Shown here: positions 40,680-49,459 of the stretch, piece by piece | Layout of the letters: every line of letters begins with the position of its first letter | How positions within the stretch are numbered: the stretch's first letter is position 1 | Source of the DNA: Neisseria bergeri | GTDB lineage: Bacteria; Pseudomonadota; Gammaproteobacteria; Burkholderiales; Neisseriaceae | Direction: 5' to 3' | Length of the DNA stretch: 64,000 nucleotides | Assembly (NCBI GenBank): GCA_003044455.1 | Contig: POWY01000004.1 | Span: forward strand, 62,001 to 126,000 | Notes under the pieces: model-generated | What the model saw: the letters and a program-made list of their open reading frames with translations, nothing else | What the model was told of the DNA's origin: nothing | The model's database searches: none | Program-made: the position numbers and the translations under genes

Positions 40680-41812
40680 AAAACATATCTCTTTCTCCGC
40701 CCGCAATGCTCGGCATCCTCGGCGGCGGACAATTAGGCAGAATGTTTACTGTTGCTGCCAAAACCATGGGCTACAAAGTAACCGTACTCGATCCTGACCC
40801 GAATGCGCCGGCAGCGGAATTTGCCGACCGCCATTTATGCGCGCCGTTTGACGACCAAGCCGCTTTAGACGAGTTGGCAAAATGCGTGGCGGTTACTACT
40901 GAATTTGAAAACGTCAATGCCGATGCGATGCGTTTTCTCGCCAAACACACCAATGTTTCCCCCAGCGGCGACTGCGTTGCCATCGCGCAAAACCGCATTC
41001 AGGAAAAGGCGTGGATACGAAAAGCGGGATTGCAAACCGCACCGTATCAAGTGGTTTGCCATTCAGACGACATCAGCGAAGCAAGCGCGCAATTTTTGCC
41101 CGGCATCCTGAAAACGGCTACGTTGGGCTACGACGGCAAAGGTCAAATCCGTGTAAAAACATTGGATGAACTCAAAGCCGCATTTGCCGAACACGGCGGC
41201 GTGGATTGTGTTTTGGAAAAAATGGTGGATTTACGCGGCGAAATTTCCGTTATCGTATGCCGTCTGAACAATGACAACGTGCAAACCTTTGACCCCGCCG
41301 AAAACATCCACGAAAACGGCATCTTGGCTTATTCCATCGTCCCTGCGCGACTGAGTGCCGACGTGCAGCAACAGGCGCGGCAGATGGCGCAGCGTTTGGC
41401 CGATGAATTGAACTACGTCGGCGTATTGGCAGTAGAAATGTTTGTTGTCGGCGATACACATGAATTGGTCGTCAACGAAATCGCGCCGCGTCCGCACAAC
41501 TCCGGCCACCATACCATCGACGCCTGCGCGGCAGACCAATTCCAGCAACAGGTCCGCATTATGTGCAACCTGCCGCCTGCCGACACCAAATTATTATCGC
41601 CTTGCTGTATGGCGAATATTTTGGGCGACGTTTGGCAGGAAGACGGCGGCGAACCGGATTGGCTGCCCTTGCAAAGCCGGCCGGACGCACACCTGCACCT
41701 ATACGGCAAAAAAGCCGCACGGAAAGGGCGGAAAATGGGGCATTTCACCGTTTTAACCACCGATTCGGACACCGCATTTCAAGAAGCAAAAAAACTGCAT
41801 CAGTCCCTATAA
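40676..41812 (+). CDS. purK: 5-(carboxyamino)imidazole ribonucleotide synthase
   Basis: A 378-residue ATP-grasp enzyme of purine synthesis. It begins with the motif GILGGGQLGRM, followed by the ATP-grasp core (LKTATLGYDGKGQ near residue 145) and the metal-binding region EMFVVGDTHELVVNEIAPRP near residue 255. It adds bicarbonate to aminoimidazole ribonucleotide. Its start overlaps the preceding DUF1643 gene. purE is not in this window. Confidence 0.95.
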   Translation: MKNISLSPPAMLGILGGGQLGRMFTVAAKTMGYKVTVLDPDPNAPAAEFADRHLCAPFDDQAALDELAKCVAVTTEFENVNADAMRFLAKHTNVSPSGDCVAIAQNRIQEKAWIRKAGLQTAPYQVVCHSDDISEASAQFLPGILKTATLGYDGKGQIRVKTLDELKAAFAEHGGVDCVLEKMVDLRGEISVIVCRLNNDNVQTFDPAENIHENGILAYSIVPARLSADVQQQARQMAQRLADELNYVGVLAVEMFVVGDTHELVVNEIAPRPHNSGHHTIDACAADQFQQQVRIMCNLPPADTKLLSPCCMANILGDVWQEDGGEPDWLPLQSRPDAHLHLYGKKAARKGRKMGHFTVLTTDSDTAFQEAKKLHQSL

Positions 41813-41858
41813 TCCGACCAACGGCACAGATGCCGTCTGAAGCCGCCGACATACCGCC

Positions 41859-42341
41859 ATGAGCCTGCTGACACTGTTACGCCCCGCCACCGTGCAAGAC
41901 TGCAAAGACATCTTCAAAGTCCACCTGCACTCCGTCCAATACACCTGCATCCTCAGCTACAACGAACACGCCCTAAAAGTATGGGAAGGCCTGTTAAACA
42001 CAGAAAGCTACCTGCCGACCATTTCAGATCCCGATAAAGCACTTTGGGTTGCCGAATACAAAGGCAACATACAGGGATTTTTCCAAATCGACTGCCAAGA
42101 AGCACAACTCGATGCGCTTTACGTCCACCCCCTGTTCCACAACCTCGGACTGGGCACTGCCCTGCTCCGTCAGGCGGAAACCATCGCCCACAAATCCGGT
42201 TTGAGCTTTCTGAAACTCTACGCATCGCTCAACTCCGTCCCGTTTTACTTCCTCAACCGCTACGAATCGCTCGGTTCGGCAGTATTGCAGCTTGACCCCT
42301 GCATCAAAATCAAATGCGAACTGATGCGCAAACACCTCTGA
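41859..42341 (+). CDS. GNAT-family N-acetyltransferase
   Basis: A 160-residue protein with a GNAT fold. Motif A, which binds acetyl-CoA, reads LYVHPLFHNLGLGTALLRQAE near residue 90. It begins LRPATVQDCKDIFKVH, a common GNAT opening. The substrate is unknown. The ATG at 41859 lies 46 bp after purK, just beyond a single uptake sequence, and no strong ribosome-binding site is seen. Confidence 0.82.
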   Translation: MSLLTLLRPATVQDCKDIFKVHLHSVQYTCILSYNEHALKVWEGLLNTESYLPTISDPDKALWVAEYKGNIQGFFQIDCQEAQLDALYVHPLFHNLGLGTALLRQAETIAHKSGLSFLKLYASLNSVPFYFLNRYESLGSAVLQLDPCIKIKCELMRKHL

Positions 42342-42445
42342 CCCGTCCTTATAACCAAAACTGATAATCTTCAAATCAAACATTATTTCCACAAGCGCAG
42401 ACAGCCGTATAAAGTTGCCCCATCTACCAACCGACAGGACAACAT

Positions 42446-43500
42446 ATGAAAACCTACGCACCGGCACTCTATACCGCAGCCCTGCTCACCGCCTGCAGCC
42501 CCGCAGCCGATTCAAACCATCCGTCCGGACAAAATGCCCCGGCCAATACCGAATCCGACGGAAAAAACATTACCCTGCTCAACGCCTCATACGATGTGGC
42601 ACGGGATTTTTACAAAGAATACAACCCTTTATTTATCAAAGCATACCAATCCGAACACCCCGGCACATCCGTCAGCATCCAACAGTCCCACGGGGGTTCC
42701 AGCAAACAGGCATTATCCGTAGCCAACGGCCTTCAAGCCGATGTCGTCACCATGAACCAATCCTCCGACATCAACCTGCTCGAAAAAAAAGACTGGTAGA
42801 AAAAGGCTGGCAACAAGCCCTCCCCGACCACGCCGCGCCCTATACCAGCACTATGGTTTTCCTTGTCCGAAAAAGCAACCCCAAACAAATCCGCGATTGG
42901 AACGACCTTGCCAAAGACGGCGTTAACATCGTCATCGCCAACCCCAAAACCTCGGGCAACGGACGCTACGCCTTCCTCGGCGCATACGATTACGGTCTGA
43001 AAGCCAACAGCGGCAACGAACAGGAAGCCCAAAAACTCGTCGCATCCATCCTCAAAAACACCCCCGTTTTTGAAAACGGCGGACGCGCCGCCACCACCAC
43101 TTTTACACAACGCAACATCGGCGACGTACTCATCACTTTTGAAAACGAAGCCAACTACGTCAGTAAAAAACTGACCCAAGGACAGTTTGAAATCGTCTAT
43201 CCGAGCTACACCATTTCCGCCGAAAGCCCCGTTGCCGTCGTCAACAGCGTCGTCGCGAAAAAAGGCACGCAAAAAGTCGCCCGATCCTATCTCGAATACC
43301 TTTGGAGCGAACCGGCGCAAGAACTCGCCGCATCGCTCTATCTGCGCCCGCGTAACGCCGAAGTATTGGCACGGCACAAAGCCGACTTCCCGAACTTGGA
43401 CACCTTCTCTCCCGAAGAAAAATTCGGCGGCTGGGACAACATCATGAAAACCTACTTCGCCGACGGCGGCATATTCGACCGCCTGACCGCACAAAAATGA
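42446..43500 (+). pseudogene. sbp: Sulfate-binding lipoprotein gene, frameshifted at an A8 run
   Basis: The first frame (42446-42799) encodes a lipoprotein signal (LLTAC) and the N-terminal third of a sulfate-binding protein (ASYDVARDFYKEYN, then QQSHGGSSKQAL), stopping after LLEKKDW. The second frame continues to 43500 with LVEKGWQQALPDHAAPYTST, FLVRKSNPKQIRDWNDL and SYLEYLWSEPAQELA, all typical of Sbp. The break falls at eight A residues (42783-42790). A ninth A would restore one reading frame of about 350 residues. It is either inactive, phase variable or a sequencing error. No Cys ABC permease genes are nearby. Confidence 0.88.
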
Positions 43501-43504
43501 CCAC

Positions 43505-43537
43505 TATGCCGTCTGAACTGCCTTTCAGACGGCATTT
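43505..43537. terminator. DUS inverted-pair terminator (sbp)
   Basis: TATGCCGTCTGAA and TTCAGACGGCATTT form a hairpin five bases after the sbp stop. Confidence 0.75.
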
Positions 43538-43543
43538 CACACA

Positions 43544-43657
43544 TCAAAGCAGAAAAACCGCACCCAAAATCATCATCGCAAGACACAACGGCAAACCGGA
43601 TACAAAACCCAACACCGCCTCCGCCAAAATGCCGTCTGAAGCCGTCAGCGCAACCAT
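43544..43657 (-). other. Short hydrophobic ORF or gene remnant
   Basis: Within the 579-bp gap between sbp and the Smr gene, a 37-codon minus-strand frame reads MVALTASDGILAEAVLGFVS and continues as a hydrophobic helix (GLPLCLAMMILGAVFLL). It looks like the C-terminus of a membrane protein cut off upstream by a stop. It is too short to be certain. Confidence 0.3.
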
Positions 43658-43846
43658 CCTTATCCAGGGCGCGCTTCATCAAAGGGGCGCATTACTTTCC
43701 TTAACCATCCCTTTTGACAGCCAAATAAACAGTGCTTTTGCCTGTCAGAAACAAAACCAATATTTTGCGGTTCGTATCGGAACATTTATAAAACATCAGA
43801 TTTCCATGTTTCGCGTTTCCGGCAATTCAAGATTGGCAAAACCATT

Positions 43847-43872
43847 AACCTGCTTCGCAAGGCAGGTTTTTA
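43847..43872 (+). terminator. Orphan terminator-like hairpin
   Basis: AACCTGC, an eight-base loop and GCAGGTT followed by TTT lie in gene-free DNA upstream of the Smr gene. With a TATAAA at 43787-43792 it could end a small RNA of about 75 bases. The remaining gap holds only uptake sequences and AT-rich DNA. Confidence 0.5.
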
Positions 43873-44079
43873 AAACTTTATCAGGCGTTCGGGCATATCG
43901 GTTCGACCCGCATTTCCGGCAATCAACACTGCCGACGGTTGCCGCATTTCTTTTTGATATACAATCACACTTTCAAAAAACATACGCCGGCAACAAAATC
44001 ATCCGCTCCCGCTTGGCAAACATTCCGACAAATTAAAACCCCGCCCGAAACAGCCATCGGACAAATAACAGGAAAAAAC

Positions 44080-44685
44080 ATGAATACCGACTTCCAAAAC
44101 ATCCTCAAACAACTGGGCAAACAGTCCAAAAAAGAAGCGGCAGAAAAACAGGCAGCCGAAAAAAACAAGCAAAAACAAGAACAGGATTTGGATTTTTCAC
44201 AAGCAATCGGACAAGTCTCCCCATTAAAAAACCGGCAACAATATTATGCGCCGCCCGACAAAACCCCCATCAAAGTCCGTCCCAAAGACAACCGCGCCTA
44301 CGAAGAAAACTACTTCTACATCGGCAGCACATACAACGACCCGCCTGCCAGCTTCAGCAAAAACGGACAGGGAAAAAACGACATCCAACGCCTGAAGAAC
44401 GGATACTATCCCGTCGTTACCGATGTCGACCTACACGGCTACAACCAAGAAGAAGCCCAAAAAGTCCTCAACGAATTCATCGAGTTCACCCAAAAACGCG
44501 GTGTATGCGGAGAAATTATCCACGGCAGCGGATTGGGTTCCAAAGGCTACACACCCGTACTCAAAAACATGGCCCGCAACTGGCTGATGCAGCACCCCGA
44601 CGTACTCGCCTACGTCGAACCCCGGGAAGGCAACGACGGCTGCGTCCGCATCCTGCTCAAACGCAAATTAAGGCAGCAAGACTGA
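44080..44685 (+). CDS. Smr-domain protein
   Basis: A 201-residue cytoplasmic protein. The N-terminal 60 residues form a Lys/Glu/Gln-rich helix (KKEAAEKQAAEKNKQKQEQD). The C-terminal Smr domain (from about residue 110) has VDLHGYNQEEA and the IHGSGLGSKG motif. Small MutS-related domains act as nucleases on DNA, or on RNA in ribosome rescue. AGGAAAAAAC precedes the ATG at 44080; the longer upstream frame is not family-like. tmRNA, the main ribosome-rescue RNA, is encoded 62 bp downstream. Confidence 0.85.
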   Translation: MNTDFQNILKQLGKQSKKEAAEKQAAEKNKQKQEQDLDFSQAIGQVSPLKNRQQYYAPPDKTPIKVRPKDNRAYEENYFYIGSTYNDPPASFSKNGQGKNDIQRLKNGYYPVVTDVDLHGYNQEEAQKVLNEFIEFTQKRGVCGEIIHGSGLGSKGYTPVLKNMARNWLMQHPDVLAYVEPREGNDGCVRILLKRKLRQQD

Positions 44686-44703
44686 CAAATTTCTCCGACA
44701 GAC

Positions 44704-44732
44704 TTGGCAGCACCGCACAATATCCGTATAAT
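44704..44732 (+). promoter_or_regulatory. ssrA promoter
   Basis: TTGGCA at 44704-44709 and a consensus TATAAT at 44727-44732 with exactly 17 bp between them, 15 bases before the mature tmRNA 5' end. Confidence 0.8.
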
Positions 44733-44747
44733 CCACAAACCATTTCT

Positions 44748-45110
44748 GGGGGCGACCTTGGTTTCGACGGGGGTTGCGAAGCAGATGCGGGCATACCGGG
44801 GTCTCAGATTCCCGTAAAACACTGAATTCAAATAGTCGCAAACGACGAAACTTACGCTTTAGCCGCTTAAGGCTAGCCGTTGCAGCAGTCGGTCAATGGA
44901 CTGTGTGGCGAAAGCCACCGCAACGTCATCTTACATTGACTGGTTTCCTGCCAGGTTACTTGGCAGGAAATAAGACTTAAGGTAACTGGTTTCTAAAAGG
45001 CCTGTTGGTCGGCATGATGGAAATAAGATTTTCAAATAGACACAACTAAGTATGTAGAACGCTTTGTAGAGGACTTTCGGACGGGGGTTCGATTCCCCCC
45101 GCCTCCACCA
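44748..45110 (+). ncRNA. ssrA: tmRNA (10Sa RNA)
   Basis: A 363-base tmRNA. The 5' GGGGGCG pairs with CGCCTCC before the encoded 3' ACCA to form the acceptor stem. The T arm (GGGGGTTCGATTCCCCC) lies near the 3' end. The resume codon GCA is at 44838, and the tag frame encodes ANDETYALAA followed by TAA at 44868-44870, the neisserial tag. It rescues stalled ribosomes and marks proteins for proteolysis. A strong promoter and terminator flank it. The 3' end is a common integration site, and decayed phage-like genes follow here. Confidence 0.97.
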
Positions 45111-45146
45111 TACCCTATTTTCAGCAGTATCCTGAAGTATGCATAG

Positions 45147-45180
45147 AGCCTTGAAATATAACAGTTTCAGGGCTTTTTTG
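45147..45180 (+). terminator. Rho-independent terminator of ssrA
   Basis: AGCCTTGAAA and TTTCAGGGCT form a 10-bp stem (one G-U pair) with an eight-base loop and TTTTTG tail, 37 bases after the tmRNA. Confidence 0.85.
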
Positions 45181-45557
45181 TTGCCTTGGATACGACGGGC
45201 TATACCTGAATTCTCATCATTTATGGGGGAAGCTTGCCACAAGTTACCTTAAAACAGAAGAAAATGCCAAAGCCAACATTACTGCCGACAAATCGGCAAT
45301 GCAAAAAGCTGCAAGCTTCCAGCCAATCATCAGACTGTTACACACTTTTGTGCTTACACAAGCTATCCGCAAACACGCGCCCTGTTGCAGTTCCCCCATG
45401 TATGCGCCCGCCCGTATGAATTGCGCCTATATATACCGGTATAAAATCAACCGGGTGGTGGGATAATACTGCAAAGACATTGTTGCGGTATGTGTTATCA
45501 TTGCCGCAAGAACAGCGGGATAAAGTCTGCTTATTGATAAAAATATCGGAGTAGGTC
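45181..45557. other. Gene-free stretch with possible decayed coding fragment
   Basis: No intact gene. From about 45232 one plus-strand frame reads LATSYLKTEENAKANITADK and on to SAMQKAA before degenerating, which looks like the worn remains of a protein gene. The rest is unremarkable. It is part of the patch downstream of ssrA. Confidence 0.3.
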
Positions 45558-45831
45558 ATGCCGTCTGAACTGTATGTCAGCCGAGAAATAAAAGTATTTT
45601 TAAGTAGGAAAACCGCCCCGTCCGAATTGTTCGACTATCTGTCGGCTGGAATTGACAGGGAGGCAGCCGAGCAGATGCAGAGCGAGTTGTGGGCAGCGTA
45701 TTTTCGATTGCGGATTTGTCCGTGTGTGCGAATGGATACTTGAGGCGGCTGAAAAGTCCGAGTGGGTCAAACCGTACAAGTCCGATTTGAAAACCGCTCC
45801 GGAAGCAGCCCCGGGATTAAAATCCGCATAA
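45558..45831 (+). pseudogene. Small unknown gene with frameshift at a T4 run
   Basis: An ATG formed by an uptake sequence (ATGCCGTCTGAA gives MPSE), preceded by GGAG, opens a frame reading SREIKVFLSRKTAPSELF and MQSELWAAY. At TTTT (45701-45704) it runs off into a short out-of-frame tail. Removing one T continues it as FDCGFVRVCEWILEAAEKSE to a TAA at 45829-45831, for about 90 residues. I do not recognise a family. Position suggests a phage-derived gene beside ssrA. Confidence 0.5.
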
Positions 45832-45889
45832 CCAAAAGGCCGTCTGAAACCGTTTCAGACAGCCTTTAAAACATCTTCAAGGATAAAAA

Positions 45890-46321
45890 GCGAAACGCGA
45901 CTGGAATTTGATACGCCATATCCTGACCAAATTGGAAAATGAACCCAACCCCGACCGCTGGCTCGTTTCCACCTGTATCGAAGGTTGGACAAAGGAAGCA
46001 GCCGCATATCATCTGTGGCTCTTGATACAGGACGAACTGATTGCGGGCAAATGCAACCGCGAACAGCCGGGCAATGGGTTTGCCTGTTACGGCATCTGCC
46101 TGACGTGGGCGGGGCATGAGTTTCTCGCTTCCATCCGCAGCGATACGGTTTTGTGTCGCATACGCAGCCTGTTGAAGGAAAAGGCGGTGGATTTGTCGTT
46201 TAAAGCCACCAAAGCCGCCGCGCTGAAACTGTTGGAGGTGCGAATGCAAGGGTTTGAACGGCGGCATGGCAATGCCTCCCTACGGCTGTCGGAAGCCGAC
46301 CCAAAATTCAAAGCCGAATAA
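45890..46321 (+). pseudogene. DUF2513 gene with degraded start codon
   Basis: About 143 codons matching the phage-associated DUF2513 family: KRDWNLIRHILTKLENEP, then YHLWLLIQDELI and LTWAGHEFLASIRSDTVL. The family start would be Met-Lys-Arg-Asp, but the codon before Lys is GCG at 45890-45892, although AAGGA lies correctly upstream. The first usable start is a TTG at 45908, which would trim seven residues and lacks a ribosome-binding site. Probably inactive; possibly weakly expressed from TTG. Confidence 0.6.
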
Positions 46322-46326
46322 CCAAG

Positions 46327-46361
46327 CAAATGCCGTCTGAAAAGATTTCAGACGGCATTTC
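46327..46361. terminator. DUS inverted-pair terminator (convergent)
   Basis: AAATGCCGTCTGAA and TTCAGACGGCATTT lie between the DUF2513 remnant and the convergent lutB. Confidence 0.78.
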
Positions 46362-46373
46362 ATACACAATCGC

Positions 46374-47828
46374 TTATGCTTTTTCTTTTTGGCGCATTTT
46401 TTCCGCCATCAGTTCGTGCAGGGTTTTCTTCGCCGGTTTCATCGGTACGCGGTTTTGCGTCCAACCCAACTGTTTGCGAGGGGTCAGGTTGCGGAACTTG
46501 GTGGCTGCCCAACCGAAGGCGCGGTAGGTTTTGCTGCCGCTGAAAATACCGTTGAATGTGCGCCACGCCATTTGTTCGCCGAAGGTATGCGATGCGCCTT
46601 GCCCTCGGATGGGGTGCGGCACGGTTTCGGTCGGCGAACGTTGTGCTTCAACGCGCAAACGTTGCATTTGTTCGGTAATCGGGATGCGTACCGGACAGAC
46701 TTCCACACACGCACCGCACATGGTACAGGCGGTCGGCAGGTCGCGGGTGGCATCCAGACCCAACAAGTGCGGGGAAATAATCTCGCCAATCGGGCCGGGA
46801 TAGGTTGTGCCATATGCCGCGCCACCAATACGGGTATAAACCGGACAATGGTTCATACACGCGCCACAACGGATACATTGCAGGGTGCGGCGCATTTGGT
46901 CTTCGGCATAAGCCTGGCTGCGGCCGTTGTCGAGCAGAACCAAGTGCATTTCCTGCGGGCCGTCTAATTCCTCACTGCGGCGCGGGCCGGTAATCATGTT
47001 GAAATAAGTAGTAATGTTCTGACCGATGGCGGAACGCGGCAGCAGGCTGTACAAGGGTGGGATGTCAGACAATTTCGCCACCACTTTTTCAATACCGGTA
47101 ATAGCGATATGCACGGGCGGAACGGTGGTACTCAAGCGGCCGTTGCCTTCGTTTTCGACCAGACACAGCGTACCCGTTTCGGCAACGGCGAAGTTTACGC
47201 CGCTCAAACCGACATCGGCAGTGCTGTAAATATCGCGCAGGGCTTTGCGGGCGAAGCCGGTCAGTTGGTCCACGTCGTCTGTAAGCGGTGTGCCGAGGTT
47301 TTGGTGGAACAGTTCGCTCACCTGTTCTTTGGTTTTATGGATTGCGGGCATCACGATATGGGTCGGTTTTTCGCCTGCCATTTGGACGATGAACTCGCCC
47401 AAGTCGCTTTCCACCGCTTTAATGCCTTTTGCTTCAAGATAATGGTTCAGCTCGATTTCTTCGCTGACCATTGATTTGCCTTTGACCATCAGCTTGCCGT
47501 TTTTGGCTGTGATGATGTCGTGGATAATTTGGCAGGCTTCGGCAGGGGTTTCCGCCCAGTGTACTTTCACGCCCAGATTGGTCAGGTTTTCTTCCAACTG
47601 CTCCAACAGCGCGGGCAATTTGGACAGGGAACGCTGACGGATGTGTTCGCACAAATCGCGCAGGCTTTGCAGCTCTTCTTCGTCGGTCAAAACGGCTTTG
47701 CGCTTGGTCATCAGCATATCCATCGCGGTACGCAGGCTTTTGCGCAAAGGCTTGTCTTGAAGGGAAATTGCGGCGTTTTGTTTGAAAGTTTCCGGCTTCA
47801 TGTGGAACTTGATGGTTTGCGTAGTCAT
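46374..47828 (-). CDS. lutB: L-lactate utilization iron-sulfur protein LutB
   Basis: A 484-residue cytoplasmic protein, middle subunit of the LutABC L-lactate oxidation system. The N-terminal LUD domain fills about 300 residues. Two [4Fe-4S] motifs follow: CIRCGACMNHCPVYTRIGG near residue 320 and CTMCGACVEVCPVRIP near residue 370. The start overlaps the lutC stop by four bases (ATGA), and lutC overlaps lutA in the same way, so the three are one translationally coupled operon. Lactate is a main carbon source for pathogenic Neisseria. Confidence 0.93.
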   Translation of the reverse strand: MTTQTIKFHMKPETFKQNAAISLQDKPLRKSLRTAMDMLMTKRKAVLTDEEELQSLRDLCEHIRQRSLSKLPALLEQLEENLTNLGVKVHWAETPAEACQIIHDIITAKNGKLMVKGKSMVSEEIELNHYLEAKGIKAVESDLGEFIVQMAGEKPTHIVMPAIHKTKEQVSELFHQNLGTPLTDDVDQLTGFARKALRDIYSTADVGLSGVNFAVAETGTLCLVENEGNGRLSTTVPPVHIAITGIEKVVAKLSDIPPLYSLLPRSAIGQNITTYFNMITGPRRSEELDGPQEMHLVLLDNGRSQAYAEDQMRRTLQCIRCGACMNHCPVYTRIGGAAYGTTYPGPIGEIISPHLLGLDATRDLPTACTMCGACVEVCPVRIPITEQMQRLRVEAQRSPTETVPHPIRGQGASHTFGEQMAWRTFNGIFSGSKTYRAFGWAATKFRNLTPRKQLGWTQNRVPMKPAKKTLHELMAEKMRQKEKA

Positions 47829-48526
47829 GCGTTTTCCTCCAAATCGGCAGGGGAAATGTGGTCGGGCAGGATGGCGAGGATGACCAAATCGCGCGGGCCG
47901 TGCGCGCCGTAAGCAAGCGTCAGTTGGATGTCTGCGGTTTTGGACGGGCCGGAAATCAGGAAAACATTGGTCGGCATACCGTTTTCCACCAGTTTTTCGC
48001 CTTCGACGGCGTTATGAAATTCGTTATACATTTTTGCCGTATCAAACAGGCAGAAATGCACGGGCGGAACGAGGCTCAAAGTACGCGGTTCTTCGGGGCT
48101 GGAAAACAGCATCAGCGTACCGGTGCGGGCGATGCCGCATTGCGCGCCGCTGAAGCCCGCATCGATGTTCGCGAAGAACTCGGTTTTCCAAGTATCGATT
48201 TCACGCTCGAAAGCAATCGGTTCGATATTGCTGCCCGCCAACGCGGCACGGGCGATTTGTCCGTGCTCGGTTGCGAGAGGCAGAAGGATGTTTTTCAAAC
48301 CCTTGCCTTCTGCCGCTTCGCGGAAAACCTGCATCCAATTGCTTTTCGTCACCCAATAGATTTCGGTTTTGACCGCGCGCATTGCGGCAGCCCAATGTTT
48401 CAGACGCTCGGCTTCGCTGTCCCAGGAAACACCCTTTTCGCGGTAATAATCGAAAACCGCAGGCTCTTCCATCGGCAAGGCATCGGCTTTTTTCAGTTTT
48501 GCCAAAATATTTTCGCGCGCGCTCAT
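47825..48526 (-). CDS. lutC: L-lactate utilization protein LutC
   Basis: A 233-residue LUD-domain protein, third subunit of the LutABC complex. It has no Fe-S motif. Family segments are DAGFSGAQCGIARTGTLML and RTLSLVPPVHFCL, and it ends with TLAYGAHGPRDLVILAILPD. It lies between lutA and lutB with four-base overlaps on both sides. Its role in electron transfer from lactate is known by family only. Confidence 0.92.
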   Translation of the reverse strand: MSARENILAKLKKADALPMEEPAVFDYYREKGVSWDSEAERLKHWAAAMRAVKTEIYWVTKSNWMQVFREAAEGKGLKNILLPLATEHGQIARAALAGSNIEPIAFEREIDTWKTEFFANIDAGFSGAQCGIARTGTLMLFSSPEEPRTLSLVPPVHFCLFDTAKMYNEFHNAVEGEKLVENGMPTNVFLISGPSKTADIQLTLAYGAHGPRDLVILAILPDHISPADLEENA

Positions 48527-49302
48527 ACTTTACCTCCGGTGCGTTCCAACAGGAAGGATGCGATATGTTTCGGACGCGGCATATTCGGTTCGTCCTTAGC
48601 GATTTTGCCGCCGATGTTCATCATGCAGCCGCAGTCCGCGCTGATGATTTCGGTCGCACCGGTTTCTTTTAGCGCAGCAACTTTGTCTGTTACCATCGCG
48701 CCGGAAATATCCGCTTGTTTGACAGAGAATGTACCGCCGAAGCCGCAACACTCGCTTTCGTGGTCGTGGACGACGCGCTCGACGTTTTTCATGCCGTCAA
48801 TCAACTGCCAGCCCGAGAGATGGACATTCATTTCGCGGCGGGCGGCGCAGGAAGTATGAACGGCGACTTTGACTGGCTCGCCTTTGTCTTCAGGTTTATA
48901 GCCGATGGCAAGCAGGAAGTGGGTAAACTCGATGATGCGGCTGGCGCAATCCACAGCCCTTTCCTCGTACTCGCTGCCTTTAAACAGCGTCGGCCAATGG
49001 TGTTTCATCATACCGCCGCACGAACCGGACGGCACGACAATCGGCCACTCCTCGGGGAAAAGGTCGAGTTGCGCTTTGGCGACATCAAAGGCTTCGGTCG
49101 GATGGCCGGATGAATAGGCAGGCTGGCCGCAGCAGCTTTGCGCCATCGGGAAATGGACGCGTATGCCCTGCTGCTCGATTAGGGTAATGGCATCCATACC
49201 GGCTTCGGGCATAAAGAGATCGAGGACGCAGGTGCCGAAAAAATAGACATCTGTCGGATTGCTGTCGTATCGGATGATTTTTGGGGGAGTGGTTGCGCTC
49301 AT
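48523..49302 (-). CDS. lutA: L-lactate utilization Fe-S protein LutA
   Basis: A 259-residue protein with two CCG (cysteine-rich) domains, as in LutA and heterodisulfide reductase subunits. The motifs are CCGQPAYSSG near residue 58 and CCGFGGTFSVKQADIS near residue 186, each with an upstream partner Cys. It is the first gene of lutACB. No strong ribosome-binding site precedes the ATG at 49302; instead a small hairpin (49313-49327) and a run of eight A residues lie directly upstream. Confidence 0.92.
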   Translation of the reverse strand: MSATTPPKIIRYDSNPTDVYFFGTCVLDLFMPEAGMDAITLIEQQGIRVHFPMAQSCCGQPAYSSGHPTEAFDVAKAQLDLFPEEWPIVVPSGSCGGMMKHHWPTLFKGSEYEERAVDCASRIIEFTHFLLAIGYKPEDKGEPVKVAVHTSCAARREMNVHLSGWQLIDGMKNVERVVHDHESECCGFGGTFSVKQADISGAMVTDKVAALKETGATEIISADCGCMMNIGGKIAKDEPNMPRPKHIASFLLERTGGKV

Positions 49303-49459
49303 TTTTTTTGATAACGGGAAACCCGTTTTTTTCTGTAGAAAGGTAAGCGTTTACTTTAAGTAATTGACTGTTGCGGGTCAAGTCTAATTTTAAAAAATAA
49401 TCCGGTTTTTCTTACAAACTGCCCTATAACGCTTACCGTACCTTACTCTAATGGTTTTC

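Noticed and set aside
43497-44036. 179-codon plus-strand ORF after sbp
   Set aside because: It is assembled from uptake sequences and AT-rich intergenic DNA, has low-complexity shuffled composition and no family features.
45234-45419. 61-codon ORF beginning MPQVTLKQ
   Set aside because: A different frame of the same DNA looks more like worn coding sequence; no start signal and low-complexity tail.
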